Made by a program: the position numbers and the translations under genes
Source of the DNA: an uncultured Caulobacter sp.
GTDB taxonomy: Bacteria > Pseudomonadota > Alphaproteobacteria > Caulobacterales > Caulobacteraceae
Length of the DNA stretch: 64,000 bases
Assembly: GCA_913776195.1 (NCBI GenBank)
Contig: CAJYMH010000021.1
Coordinates: forward strand, 1 to 64,000
Direction: 5' to 3'
Notes under the pieces: generated by a model
Databases searched by the model: none
Told to the model about the DNA's origin: nothing
Seen by the model: the letters and a program-made list of their open reading frames with translations, nothing else
Shown: in pieces, positions 9,416-17,221 of the stretch
Layout of the letters: every line of letters begins with the position of its first letter
How positions within the stretch are numbered: position 1 is the first letter of the stretch

Positions 9416-9943
9416 TCAGACCGGCGTCATCTCGCGCACGTAGCGCTTCCAGTTCTCCACGTAGTGAAGCGCCGATCCGGTGAGGATCTGGGCCTGATGT
9501 TCGCTGACCTCGCGGATCACCTTGCCGGGCGCGCCCATGACCAGGCTGTTGTCGGGAATCGCCTTGCCCTCGGGAATCAGGGCGCCGGCGCCGATCAGGC
9601 AGTTGCGGCCGATCCTGGCGCCGTTGAGGACGATCGCGCCGATGCCGATCAGGCTGTTGTCACCGATGGTGCAGCCATGAAGCATGACCATGTGTCCGAT
9701 GGTGCAGTTCGCGCCGATGGTCAGCGGAACGCCGGCATCGGTGTGAAGAACAGAGCCGTCCTGGACGTTGCTGTTCTCGCCGATCGTTATGGGGTCATTG
9801 TCACCGCGCACGGTGACGCCGAACCAGATGCTGGCGTTTTTCTTGAGAACGGCGTTGCCCATCACGCAAGCGTTCGGAGCGATCCAGTATTCGCCCTGTG
9901 GGGGGAGAGTGGGTTGGACGGCGCCCAGCTTGTAGACACTCAT
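9416..9943 (-). CDS. gamma-carbonic anhydrase family protein (left-handed beta-helix)
   Basis: A 175-residue hexapeptide-repeat protein. Repeats such as [16 protein letters not shown] and [16 protein letters not shown] are regular through the middle, and histidines in HTDAGV, IGHMV and MLHGC are at the usual metal-site positions of the gamma-carbonic anhydrase / YrdA family. Such proteins form trimers binding a metal between subunits; many have weak or no carbonic anhydrase activity. Single gene with its own upstream region, diverging from the phoH leader. Confidence 0.9.
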   Translation of the reverse strand: MSVYKLGAVQPTLPPQGEYWIAPNACVMGNAVLKKNASIWFGVTVRGDNDPITIGENSNVQDGSVLHTDAGVPLTIGANCTIGHMVMLHGCTIGDNSLIGIGAIVLNGARIGRNCLIGAGALIPEGKAIPDNSLVMGAPGKVIREVSEHQAQILTGSALHYVENWKRYVREMTPV

Positions 9944-10260
9944 ATGACACGCCTTCTTAATTTAAGCGTCGCGCTTGCTTAATGGATCGGAAACCACGTT
10001 ACCCTCATTCTAGTGAGGCGATTCGAGGGGCGAAAACCTCTTTGATCCCGCCACGGGCGACTGTCCGTCCGTGGTCTCCTTGAGACGGAGTTTCGGGTGT
10101 CGCGTATGGGTCCATGGCGGGGTTTGGAACCGCCTTCAATCGGAAGCGTCTACGGACCGCCGGGCCCTGCTCGCCCCTCTGTCTCATCCCTCCCCACTGA
10201 CCACCCCAAGGGCGCATCCACGCGGACGCGTCCTTTTTTCATGCCCCAACGGAGGCTTTG
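9944..10260 (+). other. 317-bp structured leader or small RNA region before phoH
   Basis: No convincing protein gene lies here. Read on the + strand it can form a row of hairpins: GAGG/CCTC (10025/10037), CCACGG/CCGTGG (10051-10056 with 10069-10074), CTCC/GGAG (10076/10087), GGCGG/CCGCC (10116-10120 with 10130-10134), and last a terminator-like stem with six Ts (10211-10239). The flanking genes diverge, so a terminator here must act on a transcript that starts inside the region: either a phoH leader with attenuation or a separate small RNA. Confidence 0.45.
10211..10239 (+). terminator. intrinsic terminator-like hairpin just before phoH
   Basis: GGCGCATCC (10211-10219) pairs with GGACGCGTCC (10224-10233) with one bulge and one mismatch, followed by TTTTTT (10234-10239). 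Only 11 bases later comes the phoH ribosome binding site GGAGG. Confidence 0.6.
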
Positions 10261-11040
10261 ATGACCAAGCGTGCTCTGAAGCGGATGGTGCGCGAAGGCG
10301 CGTTCGACTCGGCGCAGTTCGAGGATGACGGAAAGGTTCGCCGCCTGCCGGTGGACCGCGGCGGCTGGTCGCCCGTCAACCAACACGGTCACCGCGACGA
10401 TGATCGCGAGCAGGGGTACGTAAAAACAATAAAACCGAAATCAGCGGGCCAGGCCCAGCTGATTGAGGCCATCGACAGCAAAAACCTGGTCATGGCGCTT
10501 GGGCCGGCAGGCACCGGCAAGACCTATCTGGCCATCGCCAAGGCGGTGGAGGCCCTGGAGGCCGGCAAGGTCGGGCGCATCGTCCTGTCGCGTCCGGCGG
10601 TCGAGGCCGGCGAATCCATCGGCTACCTGCCCGGCGACATGGAGGACAAGCTGGCTCCGTATCTGCGGCCGCTCTACGACGCCCTTTCGGACCGGCTGAG
10701 CATGAAGCGGGTGCGAGCCCTGATGGCCGAAGGCGCCATCGAGATCGCGCCGGTCGGCTATATGCGGGGCCGCACGCTGAACAACGCCTTCGTGGTCATC
10801 GACGAGGCTCAGAACTGCACCTACGTGCAGCTGAAAATGCTGCTGACCCGCCTGGGCTGGCACTCGACCATGGTGGTCACCGGCGATCCGCACCAGTCGG
10901 ACCTGCTGCCGGGCGTCTCGGGCCTGGCCGAAGTGGCCGACAAGTTCGAGCCGGTCGACAACATCGCCGTCGTCCGCCTGGCTGACCGCGACATCGTCCG
11001 CCACCCGCTGGTGGCCGAGATGCTCGGCGTGCTGACCTGA
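10261..11040 (+). CDS. phoH: PhoH family P-loop ATPase
   Basis: A 259-residue protein of the short PhoH type. The Walker A motif GPAGTGKT and Walker B VVIDEAQN are present, as is the SRPAVEAGESIGYLPGD block typical of PhoH. These are predicted ATPases or helicases linked to RNA metabolism and, in some bacteria, phosphate starvation. The ATG at 10261 has GGAGG five bases upstream; an in-frame TTG lies just before it. Unlike the miaB-phoH-ybeY operon found in many alphaproteobacteria, it stands alone here, so it may be a second PhoH. Confidence 0.9.
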   Translation: MTKRALKRMVREGAFDSAQFEDDGKVRRLPVDRGGWSPVNQHGHRDDDREQGYVKTIKPKSAGQAQLIEAIDSKNLVMALGPAGTGKTYLAIAKAVEALEAGKVGRIVLSRPAVEAGESIGYLPGDMEDKLAPYLRPLYDALSDRLSMKRVRALMAEGAIEIAPVGYMRGRTLNNAFVVIDEAQNCTYVQLKMLLTRLGWHSTMVVTGDPHQSDLLPGVSGLAEVADKFEPVDNIAVVRLADRDIVRHPLVAEMLGVLT

Positions 11041-11046
11041 TCTGAG

Positions 11047-11652
11047 CTACCCGCCGAGGCGTCTCGCGATGAGCGCCTCGGCGGCCTCGCCCGCGCGTTG
11101 GGCTGGACCGTCGGGTCCGTGGACCTGGCGGGTCACGTAGATGCCTTCCAGAATGAGCAGCAATTCATCGGCGAGGGCCTGGGGATCGTCCGCGCCCATG
11201 GCGGCCGCCATGTCGGTGAGCCGCTCGCGCTGGCGGCGCTTGAAGCCCAGGGCCTCAACCCGCACGGCGCTCTCCTCGGGATATTCCACCGCCGCGTTGG
11301 AATGGGCGCAGCCGCGATAGCCAGGCTGCTTAGACCGCTCGGCGGCGCCGTGAAAATAGGCGGTGAGCGCGGCGCGCGGATCCCCGGGGTAGGCGGCCAC
11401 CGCCTCGTCCAGCCGGCTCCAGAACCCGCCCTCCTGCCGCTGCAGCACGGCCACTATCAGGTCGTCCTTGGAGCCGAAGGCGCGGTAGAGGCTGGGCTTG
11501 CCGACCCCCGCGACATTGACGATCTCCTCCACCCCCACGGCGCGGATTCCCTGCGCGTAGAAAAGGGTCTCGGCGGCGTCGAGCACCTTGTCTCCCGCGC
11601 GGCGGGGGGCGATTTCGTCTGGCTTAGGGGCGATCGGAACGGTGTCGGACAT
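11047..11652 (-). CDS. TetR family transcriptional repressor
   Basis: A 201-residue regulator with an N-terminal helix-turn-helix (about residues 15-60; the recognition region reads GVEEIVNVAGVGKPSLYRAFGSKDDL in two adjoining parts) and a variable helical ligand-binding C-terminus. It is transcribed away from an MFS transporter gene, and the 65 bp between them hold two matching near-palindromes, so it very likely represses the transporter and itself. I chose the ATG at 11652 (MSDTVP); a longer frame would run through one operator. Confidence 0.9.
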   Translation of the reverse strand: MSDTVPIAPKPDEIAPRRAGDKVLDAAETLFYAQGIRAVGVEEIVNVAGVGKPSLYRAFGSKDDLIVAVLQRQEGGFWSRLDEAVAAYPGDPRAALTAYFHGAAERSKQPGYRGCAHSNAAVEYPEESAVRVEALGFKRRQRERLTDMAAAMGADDPQALADELLLILEGIYVTRQVHGPDGPAQRAGEAAEALIARRLGG

Positions 11653-11669
11653 CAGCTTCACTTGACAAT

Positions 11670-11684
11670 GTAACCGATCGGTAC
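11670..11684. promoter_or_regulatory. TetR operator 1
   Basis: GTAACCGATCGGTAC, a near-palindrome. It is exactly inside the 17-bp gap between a consensus TTGACA (11662-11667) and a weak -10 GCCTAT (11685-11690) of a + strand promoter for the MFS gene, the ideal place for a repressor. Confidence 0.7.
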
Positions 11685-11702
11685 GCCTATGGCGCAAACA
11701 AC

Positions 11703-11717
11703 GTACCGATCGGTTAC
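11703..11717. promoter_or_regulatory. TetR operator 2
   Basis: GTACCGATCGGTTAC, the exact reverse complement of operator 1, ending one base before the ATG of the MFS gene. The two centres are 33 bp apart, about three helical turns, which allows binding on one face of the DNA. Confidence 0.7.
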
Positions 11718-12983
11718 ATGACCCTACGCCTTCCCAGGGCCCTTGGCCAGAACTACGCCTTCGTCGTCGCCGGCGTCATCTTCCTTTCGCTCCTGTCGGC
11801 GGCGGCCCTGCGCTCGGCGCCCGGGGTGCTGATGAAGCCGCTGGAGACGGCGTTCGGCTGGGATCGCGGGACGATCTCTCTGGCCGCGGGGCTCGGCATC
11901 TTCCTTTACGGAATGACCGGTCCCTTCGCCGCGGCGCTGATGTCGAGCTTCGGCCTGAGGCGGGTGGTTGTGGTCGCCCTGGCGGTAATGGCGCTGTCCA
12001 CCGGCGCCTCGGCGTTCATGAGCGAGCCGTGGCACTACATCGCCACCTGGGGCGTGATCAGCGGGGTCGGCAGCGGCGCGGTGGCCATGGTGCTGGGCGC
12101 GACCGTGGTGAACCGCTGGTTCGTGCATCGGCGCGGCCTGATGATCGGGCTGCTGACCGCCAGCACGGCGACAGGCACCCTGCTCTTCCTGCCCCTGATG
12201 GCGTGGGTGTCGCAGCAGGGCGGCTGGCGGCCCGTAGTGATCGGCATCGCGGCGGTGATGGCCCTGCTCGTCCCCCTGGCGGCGCTGCTTGTTCCCGACC
12301 GTCCGTCGAGCGTGGGGCTGAAGCCTTATGGCGCAGGAGAGGACTATGTGGAGCCGGAGGCCATTCCGGCGCGGCAGGCCCTGACCTACGCCTTCGACGC
12401 TCTGTTCCGGGCGGCGCGGACGCGGACCTTCTGGCTACTGTTCATCGGATTCTTCGTCTGCGGCCTGACGACCAACGGCCTGGTCGGCACGCACATGATC
12501 GCCCTGTGCGCCGACTACGGAATGCTGCCGGTGCAGGCGGCGGGACTGATGGCGCTGATGGGGCTGTTCGACCTGGTCGGCACCACCGCGTCGGGGTGGG
12601 CCACGGACCGGTACGATCCGCGCAAGCTGCTGTTCGCCTACTACGCCCTGCGTGGACTGAGCCTGATCTACCTGCCCTTCTCGGACTTCTCGATCGTGTC
12701 GCTGGGCGTGTTCGCGGTGTTCTATGGGCTGGACTGGATCGCCACCGTACCCCCGACCGTGAAACTGGCCAGCGAGGCGTTCGGCGACCGTGACGGTCCT
12801 ATCGTCTTTGGATGGATCGCCGCCGGCCACCAGATCGGGGCGGCGACGGCGGCCATCGGGGCCGGCGTGTTGCGCGCGGCCCAAGGGCGCTATCTGGAAG
12901 CTTTCGTCCTGGCCGGCGCCGCGGCCATGATCGCGGCCGCCGCATCCGTCATGATCCGGCGGCCGGTGTCGGCGGGGGTCTAG
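11718..12983 (+). CDS. MFS transporter
   Basis: A 421-residue major facilitator with about twelve hydrophobic segments. The order and motifs (an RRVVVVALAVMALSTG loop, a central cytoplasmic loop ending before GYFD-type helices) resemble the YbfB/OFA-like or monocarboxylate branch; the substrate is unknown. The ATG follows operator 2 directly, and there is no ribosome binding site, so translation may start on a very short leader. Control by the divergent TetR protein is likely, suggesting export or uptake of a compound that TetR binds. Confidence 0.88.
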   Translation: MTLRLPRALGQNYAFVVAGVIFLSLLSAAALRSAPGVLMKPLETAFGWDRGTISLAAGLGIFLYGMTGPFAAALMSSFGLRRVVVVALAVMALSTGASAFMSEPWHYIATWGVISGVGSGAVAMVLGATVVNRWFVHRRGLMIGLLTASTATGTLLFLPLMAWVSQQGGWRPVVIGIAAVMALLVPLAALLVPDRPSSVGLKPYGAGEDYVEPEAIPARQALTYAFDALFRAARTRTFWLLFIGFFVCGLTTNGLVGTHMIALCADYGMLPVQAAGLMALMGLFDLVGTTASGWATDRYDPRKLLFAYYALRGLSLIYLPFSDFSIVSLGVFAVFYGLDWIATVPPTVKLASEAFGDRDGPIVFGWIAAGHQIGAATAAIGAGVLRAAQGRYLEAFVLAGAAAMIAAAASVMIRRPVSAGV

Positions 12984-13186
12984 TCGAGGTCTTCGGCCAG
13001 GATCGCCATCTGGAAGGTGAACGAGCCGTCCTCGTCCTCGTCCTCGTAGATGACGCCGATGAATTCGCCCTTCAGCTCGACCTCAGCGCTGTCCTTCTGC
13101 TTGGGACGGGCCTTGAGGGCGATGTGCGGGTTGCCGAACGTGCGCTTCATGTGCGCTTCGATCCGGGAGATGTCCTTGTCGTCCAC
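12980..13186 (-). CDS. DUF3126 family small protein
   Basis: A 68-residue protein starting at a GTG that has AAGGAG eight bases upstream; a longer frame without such support extends to 13258. The sequence (DDKDISRIEAHMKRTFGN ..., ending in a very acidic EDEDEDGSFTFQMAILAEDLD-like tail) matches the alphaproteobacterial DUF3126 family, of unknown function. The C-terminal stop overlaps the convergent MFS stop by four bases. Confidence 0.82.
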   Translation of the reverse strand: MDDKDISRIEAHMKRTFGNPHIALKARPKQKDSAEVELKGEFIGVIYEDEDEDGSFTFQMAILAEDLD

Positions 13187-13262
13187 GGGGGTGGCTCCTT
13201 GATTGCTCCGCGCCGTGGCGCTTGGGCGCGAACCTAACGGCCTGAGCCGAAGCCGCAACCCG

Positions 13263-14162
13263 CTAAACGCCTTCTCCTGTGGGCGGCGGCGTCTGGGCGC
13301 CCTGTGCGACCAGCCAATCCCTGAACAGGCGCACGGGGCGGCTCAGGCCGCCACGAGGCGTGATGGCGGTGATCTGCGCCTCGCCATCGACGAATCCCAG
13401 CGGGGCGACCAGGCGCCCCACCGCCAGGTCGCGCTGCACGAAGGCCCAGGGGCCCATGGCCACGCCAAGGCCCGCCGCGGCGGCCTCCAGCATGTAGAAG
13501 TAGTGATCGAACTCGCGATCCACGGGCGGACGCGGCAAGGCGATTCCCGCGCGGCGCTCCCATTCGGCCCAAGCCGGCGCAAAGGTCTTGGTGTGAAGGC
13601 GCGGCAAGGCGGCCACCGCATCGATTGAAGGCGCGCCCTTAAGAAGGCCCGGCGCCATGACCGGCCCCTGATAGTGCTGCATGAAAGGTGTCGCCTCGGC
13701 GCCCGCCGGAATCCCCGTGCCCGCCGCGCCCAGCCGGATCGCGAGATCCGTTTCGGCGAAATCGACCGGGCCGTTGGTTTCATGCAGGCTGACCGGCACG
13801 TCGGGATGGGCGTCGACGAAGTCCGGCAGGCGCGGGATCAGCCATTTCATGGCGAAGGTGGGCTGCACAGTGACGCGCAGACCTTCGACCTTGTCAGGCC
13901 GCTTGGGCAGGCCCTGCTCCACCAGATCAAAGGCCTGGGTCAGCGACTGGGCCAGTTTCAGCCCGGCCTCGGTGAGGCGCAGGCGATTCTTCGGCCCCTC
14001 GATCAGGCGGACGCCCACCTGATCCTCCAGACTGCGGACCTGGCGGCTGACAGCGCCGTGGGTGACGAACAGCTCGTCCGCCGCCGTGGTCATCCGCCCG
14101 TGCCGGCCGAACGCCTCGAAGGCGCGCAGGGCGTTGAGGGGCGGCAGCGGTCGTCGGGCCAT
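13263..14162 (-). CDS. LysR family transcriptional regulator (GcvA-like)
   Basis: A 299-residue LysR regulator: helix-turn-helix at about residues 5-65 beginning with the GcvA-type start PPLNALRAFEAFGRHG and TAADELFVTHGAVSRQVRSLE, then a periplasmic-binding-like effector domain from about 90. GcvA-like members often control amino acid or beta-lactamase genes. No divergent target gene is adjacent; the nearest is the small + strand frame at 14237. Target and effector cannot be inferred. Confidence 0.92.
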   Translation of the reverse strand: MARRPLPPLNALRAFEAFGRHGRMTTAADELFVTHGAVSRQVRSLEDQVGVRLIEGPKNRLRLTEAGLKLAQSLTQAFDLVEQGLPKRPDKVEGLRVTVQPTFAMKWLIPRLPDFVDAHPDVPVSLHETNGPVDFAETDLAIRLGAAGTGIPAGAEATPFMQHYQGPVMAPGLLKGAPSIDAVAALPRLHTKTFAPAWAEWERRAGIALPRPPVDREFDHYFYMLEAAAAGLGVAMGPWAFVQRDLAVGRLVAPLGFVDGEAQITAITPRGGLSRPVRLFRDWLVAQGAQTPPPTGEGV

Positions 14163-14236
14163 TGTGCGAAAACCTCACAGATGGCTGCTGATAAGTCGTT
14201 TGCGCGCCCGCGGCAACGACGGCATCACCCTGATCG

Positions 14237-14383
14237 ATGAAGCAAGCCGCACGGAAGCCCCGCCGCCTGACCCTGAACGACGTCCTGGCCGTCACCCTGA
14301 TCTGGGCGGCGGTGATCTATGGATTGAGCACCAAGCCGATCGAGGCGCGGACCCAAGCCCGCGCCGCCGCCAGCTGCGGCTAG
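14237..14383 (+). CDS. small predicted single-pass membrane protein
   Basis: A 48-codon frame: a basic start (MKQAARKPRRLTLNDV), one hydrophobic segment (LAVTLIWAAVIYGL, about residues 17-30) and a short polar tail. The positive-inside layout and composition look genuine, but I see no clear ribosome binding site. It fills the gap between the LysR and cysE genes and its stop overlaps the cysE stop by four bases, as real convergent genes here often do. Function unknown. Confidence 0.45.
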   Translation: MKQAARKPRRLTLNDVLAVTLIWAAVIYGLSTKPIEARTQARAAASCG

Positions 14384-15210
14384 ATCGAGTAGTCGTAGAC
14401 CGCGTCGGCCAGGGTGTGGTCCATGGTCTTGGCCGGTTCCTCGCAGGTCGGGCAGTTGACCAGGCGGGCCGGGACGCCCGCGGCGGTGCAGTGCGCCGGA
14501 ACAGGCTTCAGCACCACCGAGCCTGAGGCGATCTTGGCGTAGTCGCCGATAGTGATGTTGCCCAGCACCTTGGCCCCCGCCCCGAGCAGGACGCCCTTGC
14601 CGATCTTGGGGTGACGATCGCCGCGTTCGGCGCCGGTGCCCCCCAGGGTCACCCCGTGCAGCATGGAGACGTCGTCGCCGACCACCGCCGTCTCGCCGAT
14701 TACGATGCCGGTGCCGTGGTCCATGAACACGCCCGAGCCGATGCGGGCGGCCGGATTTATGTCGATCTGGAAGAGCTCGCTGACCCGGCTTTGCATGTAC
14801 CAGGCCATGGTCTCGCGGCCCTGGCTCCACAGCCAGTGACTGACCCGATGGGTCTGCAAGGCGAGGAAGCCCTTGAAGAACAGGAACGGCTGGACGTAGC
14901 CCTTGCAGGCGGGATCGCGCTCGAACACCGCCTTCAAATCGGCCTCGGCGGCGGCGATCAGGGACGGGTCGGTTCGGAAGGCTTCCTCGGCGACCTCGCG
15001 GGCGCTCATGGCTCGCAGTTCCTGATCACCGACCTTTCGGGCGATCTGGTAGGACAAAGCGGCGCCCAGATCGGCGTGCGACAGGATCACGGCGTTGAGC
15101 AGGGAGGCCAGGGCCGGTTCGGCCTGGGCCGCGCGTTGAGCTTCGGCGCGCAGGGCGGCCCAGACAGGCGGCGCGGCCGCGGGCTCGACGACTTCCAGAT
15201 GCTTGGCCAT
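14380..15210 (-). CDS. cysE: serine O-acetyltransferase
   Basis: A 276-residue enzyme that acetylates L-serine with acetyl-CoA, the first step of cysteine synthesis. The N-terminal helical region (about 1-145) carries the family segments SHADLGAALSYQIARK and FFKGFLALQTHRVSHWLW, and the left-handed beta-helix with catalytic DHGTGIVIGETAVVGD follows. The C-terminal tail ends in YDYSI; a terminal isoleucine is the residue that binds cysteine synthase CysK in known CysE proteins, so complex formation is expected. Confidence 0.95.
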   Translation of the reverse strand: MAKHLEVVEPAAAPPVWAALRAEAQRAAQAEPALASLLNAVILSHADLGAALSYQIARKVGDQELRAMSAREVAEEAFRTDPSLIAAAEADLKAVFERDPACKGYVQPFLFFKGFLALQTHRVSHWLWSQGRETMAWYMQSRVSELFQIDINPAARIGSGVFMDHGTGIVIGETAVVGDDVSMLHGVTLGGTGAERGDRHPKIGKGVLLGAGAKVLGNITIGDYAKIASGSVVLKPVPAHCTAAGVPARLVNCPTCEEPAKTMDHTLADAVYDYSI

Positions 15211-15227
15211 GGCTTCCCTCTTCGCCG

Positions 15228-15836
15228 CTAGCCTAGCACAAGTCGCGCCAGACCGTGCGGCAGCTCTCCCTGAGAAGCCATATGGTGGACGCGGAGCAGC
15301 ATCGCCAGGGTCAGCATATCGGGCATGTGGCCGGCCACGGCGGCGTTCAGGGCCTCGCGGAACGGAACGCGGGCTATTGCGAGGTCCTCTGTCTCGTCCG
15401 GCGAGGGCTTTCCGGCGCTGAGGCCGGTGGCGAGGTAGCCGAAGGCGACCTCGTCGGTCACCGAGTTGGACAGCTGGGTGTTGAGGATCAGGGTCCAGTC
15501 CTTCGCGACCAACCCGGTCTCCTCGCGCAGCTCCCGCTTGGCGCCTACCATCGGGTCCTCGCCGAGCGGCGCGCCGCCTTCGGGCAACTCCCAGGAGTAG
15601 TCCCGATGAGCGAAGCGATTCTGTCCCACCAGAGTGATGGTGCCGTCGTCGTGCAGCGGGACCACCGCCGTGGCGACGTTCTTGAAGCCGACCACGCCAT
15701 AGCGCGCGGAACGGCCGGTGGGCGAGGTCGCGTCATGTTCGCGAACCGCCAGCCAGGGGTTCTCGTAGACGACCTTCTCGCTGTTGCTTACCCAGGGCTT
15801 TCCATGCGCACGGAGCCAGCTTGGTTTCTGCGACAT
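15228..15836 (-). CDS. NUDIX hydrolase, ADP-sugar pyrophosphatase type
   Basis: A 202-residue NUDIX enzyme. The full box GX5EX7REUXEEXGU is present (GGAPLGEDPMVGAKRELREE followed by TGL), and the preceding SWELPEG and the upstream Y-V-V strand resemble NudF/NudE-like pyrophosphatases that split ADP-ribose or similar nucleoside diphosphate sugars. The ATG at 15836 starts MSQKPSW; the frame continues 13 codons upstream without support. It lies 17 bp before cysE in the same direction and may be in one transcript. Confidence 0.9.
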   Translation of the reverse strand: MSQKPSWLRAHGKPWVSNSEKVVYENPWLAVREHDATSPTGRSARYGVVGFKNVATAVVPLHDDGTITLVGQNRFAHRDYSWELPEGGAPLGEDPMVGAKRELREETGLVAKDWTLILNTQLSNSVTDEVAFGYLATGLSAGKPSPDETEDLAIARVPFREALNAAVAGHMPDMLTLAMLLRVHHMASQGELPHGLARLVLG

Positions 15837-15914
15837 ATTCTCAACTAGACCTTGTCCACCCGTGGCCCCCGCCATAGGTCTGCATCGCGCTTAACCCGTT
15901 CGCCGGAGGCCGTC

Positions 15915-16529
15915 TTGCGACATTCCATCCCACCCGCGCCGGAATTCGGCGAACCGCTGCCCATCCAGCCCGTCCCGGCGGTGCTGGATTTTCTGGCCCG
16001 GCGACGCTCCGGCTCGGCGGTGAACCTGACTGAACCGGGCCCCGACGCCGGTCAACTGGCCGACATACTCACCTTGAGCGCCCGCGTGCCCGACCACGGC
16101 AAACTGTCCCCCTGGCGGTTCGTGCTTCTGCGTGGCGAGGCCAAGGCCGCCTACGCGGCGAAGCTGGAGACCCTGGCCCAGGCGCGGGACGATGCGCCGA
16201 AGAAGACCGCCGCCCTGGCCAAGCTGAAGATCCCGCCCCTGGCGATCGTCGTCATCTCCAGCCCGCAGGCCGGAAAGATTCCTGAATGGGAACAGGTGAT
16301 GTCGGCGGGCGCGGTCTGCACGCAGATGCTGCTGGCGGCCTCGGCCATGGGTTTCGGCGCCAACTGGATCACCGACTGGTACGCCTTCGACGCCGAAGCG
16401 CTTGGGCTGCTGGGCCTGAAGGACGGCGAGCGCGTCGCCGGCTTCCTCTATCTGGGCACGAGCATCGAAGCGCCGCTGGAGCGCGTGCGCCCTGATGTGG
16501 CGGCGCTCACCATGGAGTGGACGGGCTGA
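15915..16529 (+). CDS. nitroreductase family protein
   Basis: A 204-residue flavin-dependent oxidoreductase of the small nitroreductase (YdjA-like) branch: FLARRRSGS near residue 20, the FMN-contact VPDHGKLSPWRF near 60, and the GANWITDWYAFD segment near 145. These enzymes reduce nitro compounds or quinones with NAD(P)H. I chose the TTG at 15915 because GGAGG lies five bases upstream and homologues begin near this point; no ATG is available before mid-gene. Confidence 0.85.
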   Translation: MRHSIPPAPEFGEPLPIQPVPAVLDFLARRRSGSAVNLTEPGPDAGQLADILTLSARVPDHGKLSPWRFVLLRGEAKAAYAAKLETLAQARDDAPKKTAALAKLKIPPLAIVVISSPQAGKIPEWEQVMSAGAVCTQMLLAASAMGFGANWITDWYAFDAEALGLLGLKDGERVAGFLYLGTSIEAPLERVRPDVAALTMEWTG

Positions 16530-16543
16530 TTTCTAGTGAGCTC

Positions 16544-16643
16544 AAAACCCGCTCACCGCGGCGAAGGCCGGGGCCCAGGTTGAAGCCCTGCTGAGGCTTT
16601 GGATGAATCTGGGTCCCGGCCTTCGCCGGGATGAGCGGTTGTT
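16544..16643. repeat. 35-bp imperfect inverted repeat, intergenic element
   Basis: The arm at 16544-16578 matches the reverse complement of 16609-16643 with five mismatches, around a 30-bp loop. The core GCGAAGGCCGGG with CCCAG resembles the dispersed intergenic repeats common in alphaproteobacteria. It sits between the convergent nitroreductase and queF genes, where it could end transcripts from both sides. Confidence 0.7.
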
Positions 16644-16688
16644 AAAGCCGGCCCCCTCCCCCGCTTCGCATGGGAGGAGAAGAAAGCT

Positions 16689-17141
16689 CTACCGCCCGCG
16701 ATAGGCCGGGACGCCCTGTTCGGGGACCCACAGGCCCTTGGGCGCTTCGCCGGTCTGCCAGAAGACGTCGATGGGGATGCCGCCGCGGGGGTACCAATAG
16801 CCGCCGATGCGCAGCCAGCGCGGGGCGGCGATCTCGACGATCTTGCGGCCGATGGCGACGGTGCAGTCCTCGTGGAAGGCGCCGTGGTTACGGAAGGAGC
16901 CCAGATAGAGCTTCAGGGACTTGGATTCGATCAGCCAGTCGCCCGGCGCGTAGTCGATGACCAGATGCGCGAAGTCGGGTTGGCCTGTGACCGGGCACAA
17001 GGAGGTGAACTCCGGCGCCACGAAGCGGGCCAGGTACAGCACGTCGCTCTGCGGGTTCGGCACGCGCTCGAGGACCGCCTCGGAAGGGTCCTTGGGATAG
17101 GCCACATCGCGGCCAAGCTGGGTCAGGTGCGTCTCGTCCAT
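16689..17141 (-). CDS. queF: preQ0 reductase (NADPH-dependent 7-cyano-7-deazaguanine reductase)
   Basis: A 150-residue enzyme of the short, unimodular QueF type. It reduces preQ0 to preQ1 in queuosine tRNA modification. The active-site cysteine is in [13 protein letters not shown] (about residue 49), and the NADPH motif E-S-K-S-L-K is in [11 protein letters not shown], followed by FRNHGAFHE. An in-frame GTG three codons upstream (17150) is an alternative start. No other queuosine genes are next to it. Confidence 0.95.
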   Translation of the reverse strand: MDETHLTQLGRDVAYPKDPSEAVLERVPNPQSDVLYLARFVAPEFTSLCPVTGQPDFAHLVIDYAPGDWLIESKSLKLYLGSFRNHGAFHEDCTVAIGRKIVEIAAPRWLRIGGYWYPRGGIPIDVFWQTGEAPKGLWVPEQGVPAYRGR

Positions 17142-17221
17142 CCGCGCCACTTAACATCGCCCGGCCTCAAGACAAGGGCCGCCCTCGCCGCTAGGCTTTC
17201 CCAAAGCAAGCGGAGGACGAC

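Noticed and set aside
10005..10217. 70-codon minus-strand frame before phoH
   Set aside because: Arginine-rich peptide without ribosome binding site, lying over the predicted hairpins; RNA structure explains the region better.
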